Source of the DNA: Spiribacter halobius
Lineage (GTDB): Bacteria; Pseudomonadota; Gammaproteobacteria; Nitrococcales; Nitrococcaceae
Assembly (NCBI RefSeq): GCF_020883455.1
Contig: NZ_CP086615.1
Span: 3,464,501 to 3,528,500, forward strand
Reading direction: 5' to 3'
DNA: 64,000 nt
In this document: positions 26,329 through 35,000 of the stretch, in pieces
Layout: the number at the start of each line of letters is the position of its first letter
Position numbering within the stretch: position 1 is the stretch's first letter
Notes under the pieces: generated by a model
The model's input: the letters and a program-made list of their open reading frames with translations, nothing else
What the model was told of the DNA's origin: nothing
The model's database searches: none
Program-made: the position numbers and the translations under genes

Positions 26329-27519
26329 TCAGCCCAGCGCCCGGCCCATGGCGAGGCGCATGAAGGCGTGCTTGAGCGGGGGGAGGCGGTCGGTGAGGTT
26401 GAAGCCGAGGCTGCGCAGGGCCACGAGCGGGGCCTCGCCGCGGGTGAAGGCCTGGTGGAAGGCCTCCATGGCGGCCTGGACGGCGAGGTTGTCGCCGCGG
26501 CGGGCGCGCTCGAAGCGGCGCAGCACGGCGGTACCGCCCGGGTCGCGCCCGCGCTCGCGGGCGGCGGCGACCTCGGCGGCCAGCGTCTCGGCGTCGCGGA
26601 AGCCGAGGTTGGCGCCCTGCCCGGCCAGCGGGTGGATGACGTGGGCGGCATCGCCCACCAGCGCCACGCGCTCGGCGATGTAGCGCCGGGCGTGCAGGCG
26701 ATGGAGCGGGAAGGCGCCGCGCGGGCCGCTGCCGGTGACGCCGCCCACCAGGCTGCCGGCCGCCTCGTTCAGCACCTCGACGAACGCCGCGTCCTCGAGC
26801 CGGAGGATCGCCTCGGCCTCGGACTCCGGCAGGGACCAGACGATGGAGCAACGCCCGTCCGCCAGCGGCAGGAACGCCACCGGCCCGCCGGCCAGGAAGC
26901 GCTGGCGCGCCGTCTCGCCATGGGGCTCGCCGGTCTCCACGGCAGCGACGATGGCACGCTGGCCGTAGCCGCGGTGGTCCACCGCGATCCCGGCCTGCTC
27001 GCGAATGGCCGAGCCGGCGCCATCCGCCCCCACCAGCAGGCCGGTCTGCAGCTGCCGCCCCTCGCCGAGATCCAGGATCAGCGCCGACTCCTCCTCGGCC
27101 CAGCCCTGCACGGCACCCGGAACGCTGAAGTGCACCCCCGCCTCGCGGCAGGCGCGGGCCAGCATCGCGCGGACCAGATCGTTCTCGACGATGTGGCCGA
27201 GATGCGGCTCGCCCACCTCGGCGGCGTCGAAGTGGACGCGGCCGCCGCCGGCGGCGTCCTCGGCCGTGATGGCGCGGAACGGGCTCACCCGCGCTGCGGC
27301 CATGGCGGCCCAGACGCCGTCGGCGTCCAGCAGGGCCTCGGTGTGCCGATTGAGCGCGGACACCCGCTGGCGATACTCGCCGCCGCGTCCGCGCCAGACC
27401 GGCGGCCGCTCGGCATCGAGCACGCTGACCGACAGCCCCGCGCGGGCCAGGCGCAGGGCGGCGAACAGTCCCACCATGCCGGCGCCCTGGATGGCGACGT
27501 CAGTGCGCTGGCGGCTCAT
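26329..27519 (-). CDS. UbiH/UbiF/VisC-family FAD hydroxylase
   Basis: A flavoprotein monooxygenase of aerobic ubiquinone synthesis. DVAIQGAGMVGLFAALRLAR is the FAD GxGxxG site; LVGADGAGSAIREQAGI is the central GAD motif; VALVGDAAHVIHPLAGQGAN is the C-terminal GD motif shared by UbiF, UbiH and UbiI. At 396 residues it is complete. The position after ubiH suggests UbiI/VisC (C5) or UbiF (C6) activity; reading alone cannot separate them. Its ATG overlaps the ubiH stop by four bases (ATGA). Confidence 0.88.
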   Translation of the reverse strand: MSRQRTDVAIQGAGMVGLFAALRLARAGLSVSVLDAERPPVWRGRGGEYRQRVSALNRHTEALLDADGVWAAMAAARVSPFRAITAEDAAGGGRVHFDAAEVGEPHLGHIVENDLVRAMLARACREAGVHFSVPGAVQGWAEEESALILDLGEGRQLQTGLLVGADGAGSAIREQAGIAVDHRGYGQRAIVAAVETGEPHGETARQRFLAGGPVAFLPLADGRCSIVWSLPESEAEAILRLEDAAFVEVLNEAAGSLVGGVTGSGPRGAFPLHRLHARRYIAERVALVGDAAHVIHPLAGQGANLGFRDAETLAAEVAAARERGRDPGGTAVLRRFERARRGDNLAVQAAMEAFHQAFTRGEAPLVALRSLGFNLTDRLPPLKHAFMRLAMGRALG

Positions 27520-28736
27520 GGCGCCTCCCGGGCGAGCGGCAGGCCGCGGGAGAGCCGCGGCAGGCGCCCGGCGCGGCCGGTGGCCTGCTGCAGCAGGAAG
27601 CGGCGCGCCGGTGGCACCAGGTCGAGGGCGGTGAGGCCGACGTTGCGCAGCAGCGCGAGCGGCGGCCAGCGATTGGAGAACAGCCGCACGAGCCCGTCGG
27701 TGAAGACGAAGGTGCGCCGGTAGTCGCCCCGGCGCTCGCGCTCGAAGCGGGCCAGCCGCTCCGCATCGCCCGGATCCCCGGGCTCGGCGATGAGCTCGGC
27801 CAGCGCCGCGACATCGCGCAGCGCGAGGTTCAGCCCCTGTCCGGCCACCGGGTGCAGGGCGTGGGCGGCGTTGCCGATGATGGCGGCGCGCTCGGCGCTG
27901 AAGCGCTCGGCAATCACCGCCGTGAGCGGATAGCAGTGGCGCTCGCCTACTGCCTGCAGCCTGCCCAGCCGCCAGCCGAAGGCCTGCTGCAGGCGTGCCA
28001 GGAACTCCGGTTCGGGCAGCGCGGCAACCGCATCGGCCTGCTCTCCCGGCAGCGTCCAGACCAGCGAGGCAGCGTCGTCGGCGAGGGGCAGCACCGCCAG
28101 CGGCCCGTCCGGGGTGAAGCGCTCGAAGGCGCGTCCGCGCAGCGGATATTCGGTGCGCAGATTGGCGATGATGGCAGTCTGGCCATAGGGGCGCTCGCGC
28201 AGGCCGACGCCGATGGCCTCCCGGGTTGCTGAGCGCATGCCGTCGGCTACCACCAGCAGCGGCGCGCTCATCGTTGCCGGCGCCCCCTCCCCGCTCAGGC
28301 TGACCTCCACCCGGTCACGCAGTCGCCGGACGCCGGCGACCTCCGCCGGGCAGTAGAGGCTGACATGCTCCGCCTCGGCCAGGGCGGGGCCAAGCACCGC
28401 GCCGAGGGCCCGGTTCGGCACCACATGCCCCAGCGCCGGCAGCCCCTCGGCGGCCGCCGTCAGCCGCGTAAAGCCGAAGCCGCCGCGGTCGGAGACGTGG
28501 ATCTCGGTGATGGGGCCGGCCTCGTCCTGGAGCGCCTCCCACAGGCCCAGGGCCTCGAGGAAGCGGCGCGAGGTGGGCGCAAGCGCGGTCTGGCGGTCAT
28601 CGAAGCTTGGCTGGGCCTCGGCGCTCGGCGCCAGCGGCTCGACCACCGCCACCCGACGCCCGGTCCCGCCCAGGGCGAGCGCGAGGCTCGCGCCGACCAG
28701 CCCGCCGCCGGCGATGATGACGTCGGCGTCGCTCAT
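27516..28736 (-). CDS. ubiH: 2-octaprenyl-6-methoxyphenol hydroxylase (UbiH)
   Basis: C1-hydroxylase of ubiquinone biosynthesis. SDADVIIAGGGLVGASLALA is the FAD start; PNRALGAVLGPALAEAEHV matches the UbiH-type V-P-N-R-x-L-G stretch; IIGNAAHALHPVAGQGLNLA has the GNAAH variant characteristic of UbiH. Length is 406 residues. It overlaps both neighbours by 4 bases and lies in the order pepP-ubiH-ubiF-like, as in E. coli and most gammaproteobacteria. Confidence 0.93.
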   Translation of the reverse strand: MSDADVIIAGGGLVGASLALALGGTGRRVAVVEPLAPSAEAQPSFDDRQTALAPTSRRFLEALGLWEALQDEAGPITEIHVSDRGGFGFTRLTAAAEGLPALGHVVPNRALGAVLGPALAEAEHVSLYCPAEVAGVRRLRDRVEVSLSGEGAPATMSAPLLVVADGMRSATREAIGVGLRERPYGQTAIIANLRTEYPLRGRAFERFTPDGPLAVLPLADDAASLVWTLPGEQADAVAALPEPEFLARLQQAFGWRLGRLQAVGERHCYPLTAVIAERFSAERAAIIGNAAHALHPVAGQGLNLALRDVAALAELIAEPGDPGDAERLARFERERRGDYRRTFVFTDGLVRLFSNRWPPLALLRNVGLTALDLVPPARRFLLQQATGRAGRLPRLSRGLPLAREAP

Positions 28737-30037
28737 CGTGCCATCGCCGCCTCAATGGCCTCGATGGACTTCGGCACGGCATCGGTGAGGTTCTCGTGGC
28801 CGTCCCGGGTGACGATGACGTTGTCCTCGATGCGCACGCCGATGCCCTGGAAGCGCTCGTCCACACCCTCGCTGCCGGGGGGCACATAGAGGCCCGGCTC
28901 CACCGTCAGCGCCATGCCGGGCTCGAGCTCGCGCCAGTGGCCGTCGACCTTGTAGTCGCCAACGTCGTGCACATCCATGCCCAGCCAGTGGCCGGTGCGG
29001 TGCATGAAGAACCGCCGGTAGTCGCCGGTCTCGATCAGCCCGTCCACCTCGCCGGCGAGCAGCCCGAGATCCACCATGCCCTGAACCAGCACCTGGGTTG
29101 CCGCCTCGTGGGGCGCGTTCCAGTGCTCCCCGGGGCGCACCCGGGCGAGCGCCTCGTGCTGGGCGGCCAGCACCACTTCGTAGACGGCGCGCTGCGCGGC
29201 GCTGAAGCGCCCACCCACCGGCAGCGTGCGGGTGATGTCGGCCGCGTAGGCGCCGAGCTCGGCGCCGGCGTCGATCAGCACCAGATCGCCGTCGCGCAGG
29301 GTGCCCCGGTTGTCGATGTAGTGGAGCACGCAGGCGTTGGCGCCGCCGCCGACGATGGTGGGATAGGCCGGCCAGCCGTCGTGCCGGCGGAAGTCGTAGA
29401 GCAGCTCCGCCTCCACCTCGTACTCGCGCAGACCCGGGCGCAGGACCTCGAGCAGGCGCTGGTGCGCAGCCACCGACACCCGCGCCGCCTCGCGCATCGC
29501 CTCGATCTCGGCACGGGACTTGATCAGCCGCATCTCGTGCAGCAGGTGCTCGAGGGAGACGTATTCCATCGGCGCGCGCACGCCGGCCCGGCTCTGCGCC
29601 CGCAGCTGGTTCACCCAGCCGATGAGGCGGTGGTCGAAGTCCGCATCCGCGCCCATGGTGCAGTACACCTTGGCGCGCCCCTCCATGAGGCCGGGGAGGA
29701 TCTCGTCCATGTCATCGATGGGAAAGGCGTCGTCGGCGCCGTACTCGGCGACGGCCGCGTCCTGACCGATGATGCGTCCGTCCCACGTCTCCCGGGCCGG
29801 GTCGCGCTCGCGGCAGAACAGCAGGTACTCGCCCTGGGGCCGCCCGGGCGCCAGCACCGCCACCGCATCCGGCTCGCCGAAACCGGTGAGGTAGAGGAAG
29901 TCGCTGTCCTGGCGGTAGGGATGGAAGACATCACGGTTGCGGCGGCGCTCCGGCGCCGAGGGCAGCACGACGATGCCGTCCTCCCCCACCAGCTGCCTTA
30001 GCTCCTGCCGCCGCCGCGCGTGCTCGCCTGGCTCCAT
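28733..30037 (-). CDS. pepP: Xaa-Pro aminopeptidase (aminopeptidase P)
   Basis: A cytoplasmic dimanganese peptidase that removes N-terminal residues preceding proline. The N-terminal AMP_N domain (GIVVLPSAPERRRNRDVFHP) is followed by the creatinase fold. Metal ligands are seen in LVLIDAGAELGAYAADITRT (Asp, Asp), HRTGHWLGMDVHDVGDY (His), MALTVEPGLYVPPG (Glu) and GVRIEDNVIVT (Glu). ATG at 30037 gives 434 residues, the family norm; the longer frame upstream is noise. It heads pepP-ubiH-ubiF, 213 bases after ygfB. Confidence 0.95.
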   Translation of the reverse strand: MEPGEHARRRQELRQLVGEDGIVVLPSAPERRRNRDVFHPYRQDSDFLYLTGFGEPDAVAVLAPGRPQGEYLLFCRERDPARETWDGRIIGQDAAVAEYGADDAFPIDDMDEILPGLMEGRAKVYCTMGADADFDHRLIGWVNQLRAQSRAGVRAPMEYVSLEHLLHEMRLIKSRAEIEAMREAARVSVAAHQRLLEVLRPGLREYEVEAELLYDFRRHDGWPAYPTIVGGGANACVLHYIDNRGTLRDGDLVLIDAGAELGAYAADITRTLPVGGRFSAAQRAVYEVVLAAQHEALARVRPGEHWNAPHEAATQVLVQGMVDLGLLAGEVDGLIETGDYRRFFMHRTGHWLGMDVHDVGDYKVDGHWRELEPGMALTVEPGLYVPPGSEGVDERFQGIGVRIEDNVIVTRDGHENLTDAVPKSIEAIEAAMAR

Positions 30038-30250
30038 GCTGCCTCCGTGGTATGACCTCGCCTGGCTACTCATCGCTTTGCGGCTGCGGGCACGGACTGG
30101 CTGCCGTCCGGGCCCTGCTTCGCTGTCTTTTCGCACACTCCCCGCAACGGTAGGAGTACGGCAGCGCGGTGGGAATTCCCCTGCGCCTGACTCGCCCCCC
30201 ATTGCCCGCGGGGTAACCCGCACCTCCGCGCCGGGGCCCCACGCCGGCAC

Positions 30251-30820
30251 TCAGTGCAGCCGGTCCCTGGGGCCGCTCTCTCCGTTCGCGGCCGGGGTTG
30301 CGGTGTTCTCGCGCACCAGCAGCGTCGCCACGCGCAGATATTCGACCAGCTCCGTGTAGGCCTGTTCACTGTCCTCGTCGGCGCCGGCGTCCGGGTCGAT
30401 GCGGGCGATCTGGCCGAGGTCATTGACCACCTCGGCGGCCTCCTTCGGCAGGTGCTCGCGCTCGCTGCCGGCGACGCCGAGCCCGAACAGGAACCCCTCG
30501 CACCACTCGCCGAGGGCACGGGCGCGCGTCTCCAGCGGCTCGTCGTCCGCCGGCAACAGCGGCTGGAACTCCAGCGCCTCGTTCTCCAGTGCGGCGCGGG
30601 TCTGCTCGTAGACCTCGGTGAGCGCCGCCAGGCAGCCACGGGCCGCGTCCCCATGGGCGCTGGCGCCGGCGAGCACATGGGCGATCCAGCGTGCGGCTTC
30701 GGGTTCCTGCGGGCCGCAGAACATGCCGCAGAGCAGACCGTGGGCCTCGGCCGCGCCGGTTTCACCGCCCACCGCCGTCAGGGCATCGTCGAGTTCATGG
30801 AAGCGCTGGCCGTCGCTCAT
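30251..30820 (-). CDS. ygfB: UPF0149 family protein (YgfB)
   Basis: A 189-residue helical protein of the YecA/YgfB family. ALTAVGGETGAAEAHGLLCG is the typical start, and WCEGFLFGLGVAG the second conserved motif. EQAYTELVEYLRVATLLVRE is the last helix. YgfB has been implicated in regulation in Pseudomonas, but a general biochemical role is not established. ATG at 30820 places the conserved start correctly. It is divergent from TIGR02449-zapA, the standard gammaproteobacterial arrangement. Confidence 0.92.
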   Translation of the reverse strand: MSDGQRFHELDDALTAVGGETGAAEAHGLLCGMFCGPQEPEAARWIAHVLAGASAHGDAARGCLAALTEVYEQTRAALENEALEFQPLLPADDEPLETRARALGEWCEGFLFGLGVAGSEREHLPKEAAEVVNDLGQIARIDPDAGADEDSEQAYTELVEYLRVATLLVRENTATPAANGESGPRDRLH

Positions 30821-30914
30821 CGGCTGTGCTCGCGAAGGTCGCTGCTTAGCCTCGCAGGGTAACACCGGCGGGCACCCCGGCGCCGCCGTGAAGCGGCCCC
30901 CGCCGCGGTTTTCG

Positions 30915-30943
30915 TTGACCGCGACACCCCGCCGCCCTATAGT
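30915..30943 (+). promoter_or_regulatory. sigma-70 promoter of TIGR02449-zapA
   Basis: -35 TTGACC (30915-30920), 17-base spacer, -10 TATAGT (30938-30943). Both hexamers match consensus at five of six positions, the best promoter seen in the window. Initiation near 30950 gives a leader of about 20 bases. Confidence 0.75.
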
Positions 30944-30970
30944 CGAAGCTCTGGCCAGAGGGTGGTCCAA

Positions 30971-31186
30971 GTGGCTGATTCCGTTAATGAACAGATTGTC
31001 CAGCTGGAGCAGCGCGTGGAGCGGCTGATACGGCTCTGCGAACAGCTCCGGGACGAGAACCGCGTCCTGCGGGAGTCGCAGGAGGCGATCAATGCCGAGC
31101 GGGCCGCCCTGCTGGAGAAGAACGAGACCGCACGCTCGCGGATCGAGGCCATGATCAGCCGGCTGAAGGCCATGGAGCACCACTGA
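30971..31186 (+). CDS. TIGR02449 family coiled-coil protein
   Basis: A protein of about 71 residues that is almost entirely coiled coil (NEQIVQLEQRVERLIRLCEQ, then LRDENRVLRESQEAINAERA). It is always found just before zapA in gammaproteobacteria and resembles a ZapB-like division factor; function not proven. I favour the GTG at 30971, eight bases after AGAGGG; a GTG at 30962 is the alternative. The stop overlaps the zapA ATG by one base. Confidence 0.85.
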   Translation: MADSVNEQIVQLEQRVERLIRLCEQLRDENRVLRESQEAINAERAALLEKNETARSRIEAMISRLKAMEHH

Positions 31187-31500
31187 TGTCCGAGCCGGTG
31201 AAGGTCAACATCCTCGATCGCGAGTTCCTGGTCGCCTGCCCGCCCGAGGAGCGCGCGGCGCTGCTGGAGTCGGCGCAGATCCTCTCCGAGCGCATGCGCG
31301 AGATCCGCGACAGCGGCAAGATCGTCGGCATGGACCGCATCGCCGTGATGGCAGCGCTCAACCTCACCCACGAGATGCTCCAGGCCCGGCGCGAGGCCGA
31401 GGGCAGCGAGCGCGTGCGCGAACGCCTCGCCGGCCTGGATCAGCGGGTATCGGAGTACCTGGACGCCGTGGAGATCCCCGCCGAGCTGCGCCGTCGCTGA
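31186..31500 (+). CDS. zapA: cell division protein ZapA
   Basis: Cytoplasmic Z-ring stabiliser that binds and bundles FtsZ. VKVNILDREFLVACPPEERA and MREIRDSGKIVGMDRIAVMA with ALNLTHEML are the ZapA domain landmarks. The C-terminal helix is a coiled coil for dimerisation. At 104 residues the length is typical. Co-transcribed with the TIGR02449 gene. Confidence 0.94.
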   Translation: MSEPVKVNILDREFLVACPPEERAALLESAQILSERMREIRDSGKIVGMDRIAVMAALNLTHEMLQARREAEGSERVRERLAGLDQRVSEYLDAVEIPAELRRR

Positions 31501-31509
31501 ACAAACCAG

Positions 31510-31562
31510 TCGTCTCTGAAGTATCGTCAGGTCGCAGAGCCCCGACAATACTTCCGAGACGA
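31510..31562 (+). promoter_or_regulatory. 19-bp stem-loop before the GDPD gene
   Basis: TCGTCTCTGAAGTATCGTC (31510-31528) pairs with GACAATACTTCCGAGACGA (31544-31562), two mismatches, 15-base loop. No U-tract follows. The right arm ends six bases before the GDPD ATG (31568), so the hairpin could hide the ribosome site or act as the zapA 3' end. Confidence 0.6.
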
Positions 31563-31567
31563 TCAGC

Positions 31568-32305
31568 ATGCTCGCCGCCAGCGTCATCGCCCATCGTGGC
31601 GCGTCAGCCGTCGCCCCCGAGAACACCCTTCCCGCACTGGCCGCCGCGGCCGATGCCGGCGCCCGCTGGGTCGAGATCGACGCACAGGTCGTCGCCGACG
31701 GCACGGCCGTAGTCTTCCACGACGAGCGCCTCGAGCGCTGCAGCAACGGCCGCGGACAGCTGATCACCGCGGAGTGGCCGGCGCTGCGGCATCTCGACGC
31801 CGGAAGCTGGTTCGCGCCGGCGTTCGCCCGCACCCCCATCCCACGCCTGGAGGACGCCCTCGACCTGTGCCGGGAGCGCGACCTTGGCCTGAACCTGGAG
31901 CTCAAGGTCAGCCCGGGGGCGCAGCTCGACCGGCTGGCCGAAGGCACCCTGGCGGCTGTTTCCCGGCGGCCGCTGGCGCCGGGGCAGCTGCTGCTGTCCT
32001 CGTTCGAGCCGCAACTGCTGGCCCGGTGCCGACAGGCCAAGCCGGCACTGCCCCGGGGGCTCATCTGTCGCCGTGTGCCGCAGGAGCTCGCCACTCTGGC
32101 CGCCCGCCTCGAGCTCAGCACTCTGCACCCCGACCACCGTCGCCTGACGGCGAGGGCCATCGCCGCGGCGGAGGCCGTCGGACTCGAGCTCTACGCGTGG
32201 ACCGTCAACGACGCCACCCGGGCCCGGCGCTGGCTGCAGGCGGGTGTGGCCGGGGTCATCACCGACCAGCCGGCGGCGCTGATCGCGGCCGGGCTCGAGC
32301 GCTAG
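31568..32305 (+). CDS. glycerophosphodiester phosphodiesterase
   Basis: Cytoplasmic UgpQ-type enzyme hydrolysing glycerophosphodiesters to glycerol-3-phosphate. VIAHRGASAVAPENTLPALA is the catalytic HRG...PENT motif, WVEIDAQVVADGTAVVFHDE gives the Glu-x-Asp and second His, and the C-terminal YAWTVNDATRARRWLQAGVA with GVITDQP completes the TIM barrel. 245 residues, no signal peptide. It is inserted between zapA and the 6S RNA gene, which are usually adjacent, and lies very close after a stem-loop. Confidence 0.94.
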   Translation: MLAASVIAHRGASAVAPENTLPALAAAADAGARWVEIDAQVVADGTAVVFHDERLERCSNGRGQLITAEWPALRHLDAGSWFAPAFARTPIPRLEDALDLCRERDLGLNLELKVSPGAQLDRLAEGTLAAVSRRPLAPGQLLLSSFEPQLLARCRQAKPALPRGLICRRVPQELATLAARLELSTLHPDHRRLTARAIAAAEAVGLELYAWTVNDATRARRWLQAGVAGVITDQPAALIAAGLER

Positions 32306-32363
32306 GGAAGCGCCGCCGGGCCGATGTGACTGGACGGGTCGCCGAACGGCATGCATCCTAGGA

Positions 32364-32550
32364 TTCCCTGCGGTGTTCGAGAGCGGGCATTTAGCATTCT
32401 TGAGCCGACACTTGCGCGCCTTGGGGATCCGTTGGTAGTGGCACTGGTGTGCATGTCCGCCCTGGAGCGGAAAGCCTAAAGGGTCACTCGGGATCCCCAC
32501 CTGAACCAGAGGGTTCAAGGGCGTTGTCCGCACGGCACCGCGGGGGCTTT
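32364..32550 (+). ncRNA. ssrS: 6S RNA
   Basis: Regulator that mimics an open promoter and sequesters sigma-70 RNA polymerase. The 5' CCCTGCGGTG pairs with the 3' CACCGCGGGG closing stem. Conserved pieces are visible in order: TTGAGCCGACACTT, GTGCATGTCCGCCC, GGAAAGCCTAAA, CACCTGAACC and GAGGGTTCAAGGGC. The sequence ends in a G-rich stem followed by TTTTTT, a terminator. Location between zapA and the 5-formyltetrahydrofolate cyclo-ligase gene is the standard gammaproteobacterial one, here with a GDPD gene intervening. Ends are approximate. Confidence 0.92.
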
Positions 32551-32689
32551 TTTCTTCTGATTGCCGGCGCCGTTGCGCGGGCGCGCCTGAATCAGGCGCA
32601 TCATCCCTGACTCATCATCGCCTTTCCCGGCGCAGCCGCATCGGGCTGCGAACTTGCCTTGGCGCCTCCGTGCCGTCACCTTTGCGGGT

Positions 32690-33313
32690 GTGAACGATGC
32701 ACACCATCAAGGTGCGGCCAACGACAAGCGTTCGCTGCGACGGACACTCCGGGCGCGGCGGCGGGCGCTGGATGGGCGGGCACAGCGGCAGGCGGCGCTG
32801 GGCGCCGCCGAGCGGCTGACCCGTCTACCCGCCTGGAGACGGGCACGGCGGGTTGCGCTGTATCTGCCGGCGGACGGCGAGCTGGATCCGAGCGTGATAC
32901 TGCGGCGCGCCTGGCACGAGGGGCGGCGGATCTGTCTGCCCGTGCTCCGCCCCGACGGCGCGCTCGCCTTTCGGCGGCTGACGGCGGACACGCCGCTGCG
33001 GGCCAATCGTCTGGGCCTGCTGGAGCCCGCCGGCCCCCGGGCCGTTGCCGTGCCCCTCGCCCATCTCGACCTCGTGCTGATGCCGCTGGTGGGTTTCGAT
33101 GCCGCCGGGCGGCGCCTTGGCATGGGCGGCGGTTTCTATGACCGCACCCTGGCCGGGCGCGGGCGCTTTCGCCGGCCGGCACTGGTGGGGCTCGCCCACG
33201 AGTGCCAGCGCGTGGGCGAGCTCCCGAGCGAAAGCTGGGACGTACCGCTGGATGCCGTCATCACGGGGCAGCGGCTGTACCGGTTCCCCAGGGGTGGCGC
33301 CGGGACCCGCTGA
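32690..33313 (+). CDS. fau: 5-formyltetrahydrofolate cyclo-ligase
   Basis: Converts 5-formyl-THF to 5,10-methenyl-THF with ATP. DKRSLRRTLRARRRALDGRA is the basic N-terminal ATP site. RARRVALYLPADGELDPSVI and LDLVLMPLVGFDAAGRRLGM followed by GGGFYDRTLA form the diagnostic C-terminal motif. I chose GTG at 32690; a TTG at 32654 gives 12 more residues. Directly downstream of 6S RNA (ygfA position). 33314-33471 after it holds a REP copy and no gene. Confidence 0.92.
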   Translation: MNDAHHQGAANDKRSLRRTLRARRRALDGRAQRQAALGAAERLTRLPAWRRARRVALYLPADGELDPSVILRRAWHEGRRICLPVLRPDGALAFRRLTADTPLRANRLGLLEPAGPRAVAVPLAHLDLVLMPLVGFDAAGRRLGMGGGFYDRTLAGRGRFRRPALVGLAHECQRVGELPSESWDVPLDAVITGQRLYRFPRGGAGTR

Positions 33314-33327
33314 CTCCGCTGCGCGGC

Positions 33328-33354
33328 GTTTCGCGGTCGGAGACCGCTCCTACG
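33328..33354 (-). repeat. REP hairpin, GTAG type
   Basis: On the minus strand GTAGGAGCGGTCTCCGACCG followed by CGAAACG: essentially identical to 1485-1512, 32 kb away. It lies between the 5-FTHF cyclo-ligase gene and the EVE gene. Confidence 0.8.
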
Positions 33355-33471
33355 GCAGTACCGGGCACGGCCTGGTTTTTGCTGAGGCCTCGCGGGTCAT
33401 TGCTCGAGGGCGAGCAAGTCGCGATACGTGGTTAGAATGCGGTCGCGAACCGTTCACCCACTCACGACCGG

Positions 33472-33954
33472 ATGGGACCCATGCGCTACTGGCTGATGAA
33501 GTCCGAGCCCGATGTCTACGGCATCGAGCACCTCGCCGCGGAGCCGGACCAGACCGACCACTGGGACGGCGTGCGCAACTACCAGGTGCGCAACATGATG
33601 CGCGACGAGATGCGCCCGGGCGATCTGGCCTTCTTCTACCACTCCAACACCAAGGTGCCGGGCATCGCCGGCATCATCGAGATCGTCTCCGAGGGCTACC
33701 CCGACCATACCGCCTTCGACCCGGAGTCGAAGTACTACGACCCGAAGAGCGATCCGGAGAATCCGCGCTGGTACATGGTGGACGTGCGTCTCGTGCGCCG
33801 TCTGCAGCGGCTGATCCCTCTGCCGGAGCTGAAAGCCAACCCCGCGCTCGCGGACATGCCGCTGGTGCGCAAGGGCAACCGGCTGTCGGTCATGCCCGTG
33901 ACCCCGGAACAGTGGGCGGCGATCCTGGCCATGGAGACGTCGGGTGAGCAGTGA
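33472..33954 (+). CDS. EVE domain-containing protein
   Basis: A 160-residue PUA-superfamily protein thought to bind modified bases in nucleic acid. MRYWLMKSEPDVYGIEHLAA, then NYQVRNMMRDEMRPGDLAFF and YHSNTKVPGIAGIIEIVSEG are the family motifs, and WYMVDVRLVRRLQR with a LPLVRKGNRLSVMP-like tail completes it. The start may be ATG 33472 or ATG 33481. Overlaps the next gene by 11 bases. Confidence 0.93.
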   Translation: MGPMRYWLMKSEPDVYGIEHLAAEPDQTDHWDGVRNYQVRNMMRDEMRPGDLAFFYHSNTKVPGIAGIIEIVSEGYPDHTAFDPESKYYDPKSDPENPRWYMVDVRLVRRLQRLIPLPELKANPALADMPLVRKGNRLSVMPVTPEQWAAILAMETSGEQ

Positions 33955-34873
33955 CGCGCGCCCCCGCGCGGCGGCAACACCCGCGCGGGTCGTGGTCGAT
34001 GCGCTGCCGCTGGCGGTGCTCGTGCTGGTGGGCCTCGTCTGGTGGCTCGGCGGCTTCGGCAGCGCCCGCAGCGATGGCCCGCCGCTGGAGCCGCTGCGGG
34101 TAGATTCCGCCGCCGAGCTGGAATCCGTTTTCGCCCGCTACGGCTACGAGTGGCCACCCGACCGGGTGCCGGGGCTTGCGCTGCAGCGCTTCCCGCCGGA
34201 CCTTGACCAGGTACCGGTGGAACAGCGCAAGTCGCTGTTCCTGCGCAGCCTCCTGCCGCTGGTGCTGGCGGAGAACGCGCGCATCGCCGCCGAACGGGAC
34301 GGCCTGATAGCCGCCCGGGACGGTGAGCTCGATGACGAGGACGCCCGGCGCCTGGTGGCACGGCTTGCCGGGCGCTATGGCGTGGACGGCGCCCCGGATG
34401 ACCCGGCCACGCTGGAGGCGCTGCTGCGCCGGGTGGACGTCGTGCCACCGGCCCTCGCGCTGGCGCAGGCCGCGAACGAGAGCGGCTGGGGGACGTCGCG
34501 CTTTGCGCTGGAAGGGAACAACCTGTTCGGCGAGTGGACCTGGAGCGAGGCGCTGGGGCTGGAGCCGGAGAACCGCGAGGAAGACGCCGGCCACTACGTC
34601 CGCCGCTTTCCGAATCTGCGTGCCTCGGTAGCCAGCTATCTGAACAACCTGAACAGCCACGAGGCCTACGCCGACTTCCGCGCGCAGCGCGCCGCCATGC
34701 GCGCGGCGGGCCGCCCACGCCGGGCGACCGCGCTGGCCGAGGGGCTGGCCGCCTACTCCGAGCGCGGCGAGGAATACATCGCCGAGCTCCGCACCATGCT
34801 CCGCCAGAACGGCCTCGCCGACGCCATCACCGGCGTGGAGATCCTCACCACCGAACAGCTCGCGCAGCGCTAG
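33944..34873 (+). CDS. Bax-like glucosaminidase-domain protein
   Basis: A membrane-anchored peptidoglycan hydrolase of the Bax/FlgJ glucosaminidase group. One N-terminal helix (VVDALPLAVLVLVGLVWWLG) is followed by a periplasmic domain. Catalytic Glu is in LALAQAANESGWGTSRFALE; NNLFGEWTWSEALGLEPENR and FPNLRASVASYLNNLNSHEA are typical of Bax. GTG start at 33944 overlaps the EVE gene. The usual N-acetylglucosaminidase reaction is assigned by family. Confidence 0.88.
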   Translation: MSSDARPRAAATPARVVVDALPLAVLVLVGLVWWLGGFGSARSDGPPLEPLRVDSAAELESVFARYGYEWPPDRVPGLALQRFPPDLDQVPVEQRKSLFLRSLLPLVLAENARIAAERDGLIAARDGELDDEDARRLVARLAGRYGVDGAPDDPATLEALLRRVDVVPPALALAQAANESGWGTSRFALEGNNLFGEWTWSEALGLEPENREEDAGHYVRRFPNLRASVASYLNNLNSHEAYADFRAQRAAMRAAGRPRRATALAEGLAAYSERGEEYIAELRTMLRQNGLADAITGVEILTTEQLAQR

Positions 34874-34883
34874 CCCGGAGATC

Positions 34884-34965
34884 AACACAACGACACCACG
34901 GGCACAACGATTCACAACGTCGATCAGTTCGTTGTGGACCGTTGTGCCCGTGGTGTCGTTGTGTT
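34884..34965. repeat. palindromic AACACAACG-type element, copy C (gene-less)
   Basis: Left arm starts AACACAACGACACCACGGGC; right arm read inward on the minus strand starts AACACAACGACACCACGGGC, identical, and the pairing continues to the centre (CGATCAG region). At 82 bp the whole element folds as one hairpin. It lies in the convergent gap between the Bax-like gene and argA. Confidence 0.9.
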
Positions 34966-35000
34966 TAAGAGCCGGTGGCGACCACGTCGGGGCGCGGCGT

